Shown here piece by piece: positions 63,335 through 64,000 of a DNA stretch of 64,000 nucleotides. Numbering within the stretch: position 1 is the stretch's first letter; each line of letters opens with the position of its first letter. This stretch comes from an uncultured Flavobacteriaceae bacterium (GTDB lineage Bacteria > Bacteroidota > Bacteroidia > Flavobacteriales > Flavobacteriaceae). The notes below the pieces were generated by a model. It was not told the DNA's origin, ran no database searches, and saw only the letters and a list, made by a program, of their open reading frames with translations. Made by a program: the position numbers and the translations under genes. The DNA lies in assembly GCA_947500445.1 (NCBI GenBank), contig CANMSB010000022.1:17851-81850 (forward strand). The letters are read 5' to 3'.

Positions 63335-63736
63335 CTATTTTTCTTCTAGTATTCGTTTGAGTATGTTCAATTCGTCCTGCATGTCGGGTAAGGCTTTGTT
63401 TTTCCATACGTCATCGGGCATACCTTTTGGCCGGGCAAGCGTGAAATTATAGACATTCGTATTGCTGTCGATTTCGATCAGGCGGGTATGGATCGGTTTG
63501 CCTTCTCCTAGATGGATGTCTAAAATTCCGGTTTTATAATCTGATTTTATGTGCATGGGAAGCTTGCCGAAAGGTAAAACGGCAATAGTTTTTCCATCAA
63601 TTTCTTCAATATCCCGGAAAAAATGAATTGCCCATTCTTTTTGGTTTATAGGCGTAGCCAAGTATTCAAATGCTCTGTCATATGGGCAGTGTAGCGTTAC
63701 CGATAAGGTTATAATGTTTCGTAATACCGTTTCCAT
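63335..63736 (-). CDS. SRPBCC-fold protein (polyketide cyclase/START-like), first gene of the sigma operon
   Basis: 133 aa. VTLHCPYDRAFEYLATPINQKEWAIHFFRDIEEIDG is the typical start of SRPBCC/AHSA1-type ligand-binding proteins, followed by beta strands (GKTIAVLPFGKLPMHIK, GILDIHLGEGKPIHTRLIEI) and a C-terminal helix (MQDELNILKRILEE). Such proteins bind hydrophobic ligands; in an ECF operon it may be a ligand sensor, but that is inference. Confidence 0.75.
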   Translation of the reverse strand: METVLRNIITLSVTLHCPYDRAFEYLATPINQKEWAIHFFRDIEEIDGKTIAVLPFGKLPMHIKSDYKTGILDIHLGEGKPIHTRLIEIDSNTNVYNFTLARPKGMPDDVWKNKALPDMQDELNILKRILEEK

Positions 63737-63977
63737 GAATTTTGTCTTTTTAAGTGTTTATGTTCTACTTGTTTAGACAGTATTGGAATTACCGGTGTGA
63801 CGGAAATTTGCGTTTTTTTCTTTTGCGGACTGCTGGCGATGTGAAAAGAGGGGACGGCAAGACTTTTGATTTTCCCTGGATAATGGTCAACGTTTATTGT
63901 TCACAGTCGCGAAACCGATTTCGTAGTGAAGGCTTCCCTGTTTTTCGTACAGTTTAAAAATCAACTATTTTTAGATT
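63737..63977. other. Non-coding stretch before the transposase start
   Basis: 241 bp between the SRPBCC gene and the transposase ATG. The left terminal repeat of the insertion sequence should be in here, but it cannot be set without the right end, which is outside the window. A small open frame at 63754-63957 (plus strand) has no recognisable sequence. Confidence 0.4.
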
Positions 63978-64000
63978 ATGAAGAAAAGCAGATTTACCGA
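63978..64000 (+). mobile_element. Start of an IS3-family transposase (OrfA), cut by the window edge
   Basis: The last 23 bases begin with ATG and read MKKSRFT, the usual first residues of IS3-family OrfA (helix-turn-helix) proteins. Only seven complete codons are visible. An A/T-rich leader precedes the ATG. If right, the AT-rich accessory segment to the left is bordered by an insertion sequence. The identification rests on a short N-terminal match and could be wrong. Confidence 0.55.

Overview
The window looks like chromosome of a marine-type member of Flavobacteriaceae (Bacteroidota). The evidence is a type IX secretion/gliding protein SprA fragment at the left edge, PorP/SprF-type proteins, a CHU_C-type (type B) secretion signal, many lipoproteins with an acidic stretch after the lipidated Cys, and promoters that fit the Bacteroidota -33 TTG / -7 TAnnTTTG pattern. 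I see no rRNA, tRNA or CRISPR array.

Layout. 1-11.7 kb is housekeeping: the 3' part of sprA, gcvH, a VanZ-like gene, a TonB-like energy transducer, then a terminal-oxidase accessory cluster (heme o synthase, two subunit III genes, a subunit IV gene, a Cys-less SCO-like protein, SCO, DUF420 and a tiny CxxC membrane protein). 12-22.3 kb is an ABC efflux locus arranged permease-permease-adaptor, one ATPase, permease-permease-adaptor, TolC, followed by tsaB and a convergent MscS channel. 23.4-29.3 kb is a minus-strand tandem array of four divergent lipoproteins that share a MACPF/perforin-like signature; this is the most system-like accessory locus. 29.6-31.9 kb holds dodecin, an Nfu-type Fe-S protein with a doubled N-domain, and a PorP/SprF protein. 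32-42.5 kb holds a 1,015-aa Ig/PKD lipoprotein, a VWA and DUF4349 pair, a LytS/LytTR two-component pair, a gamma-class carbonic anhydrase-like protein and fabD. 42.6-49.2 kb is a three-gene unit: a giant CHU_C-tailed surface protein, its PorP/SprF partner and a PorE-like OmpA protein. 49.3-58 kb is a minus-strand run of a divergent Nramp transporter, a SanA-like protein, beta-propeller proteins, a WG-repeat protein, a sugar isomerase-like protein and an esterase lipoprotein. 58.4-63.7 kb is visibly more AT-rich accessory DNA: a SMI1/KNR4 protein, small exported proteins and an ECF-sigma operon. At the right edge the first codons of an IS3-type transposase appear.

The most unusual structure outside genes is a family of about 160-185 bp intergenic elements, three near-complete copies (11.72-11.90, 35.23-35.39 and 41.42-41.59 kb) plus solo ends. 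They have terminal inverted repeats, TA-CC...GG-TA ends and a conserved central motif AAGCATAGC-N4-GYTAYRGTT. They look like MITEs or structured-RNA repeats and I know of no description of them. The second candidate for something new is the MACPF-like lipoprotein array.
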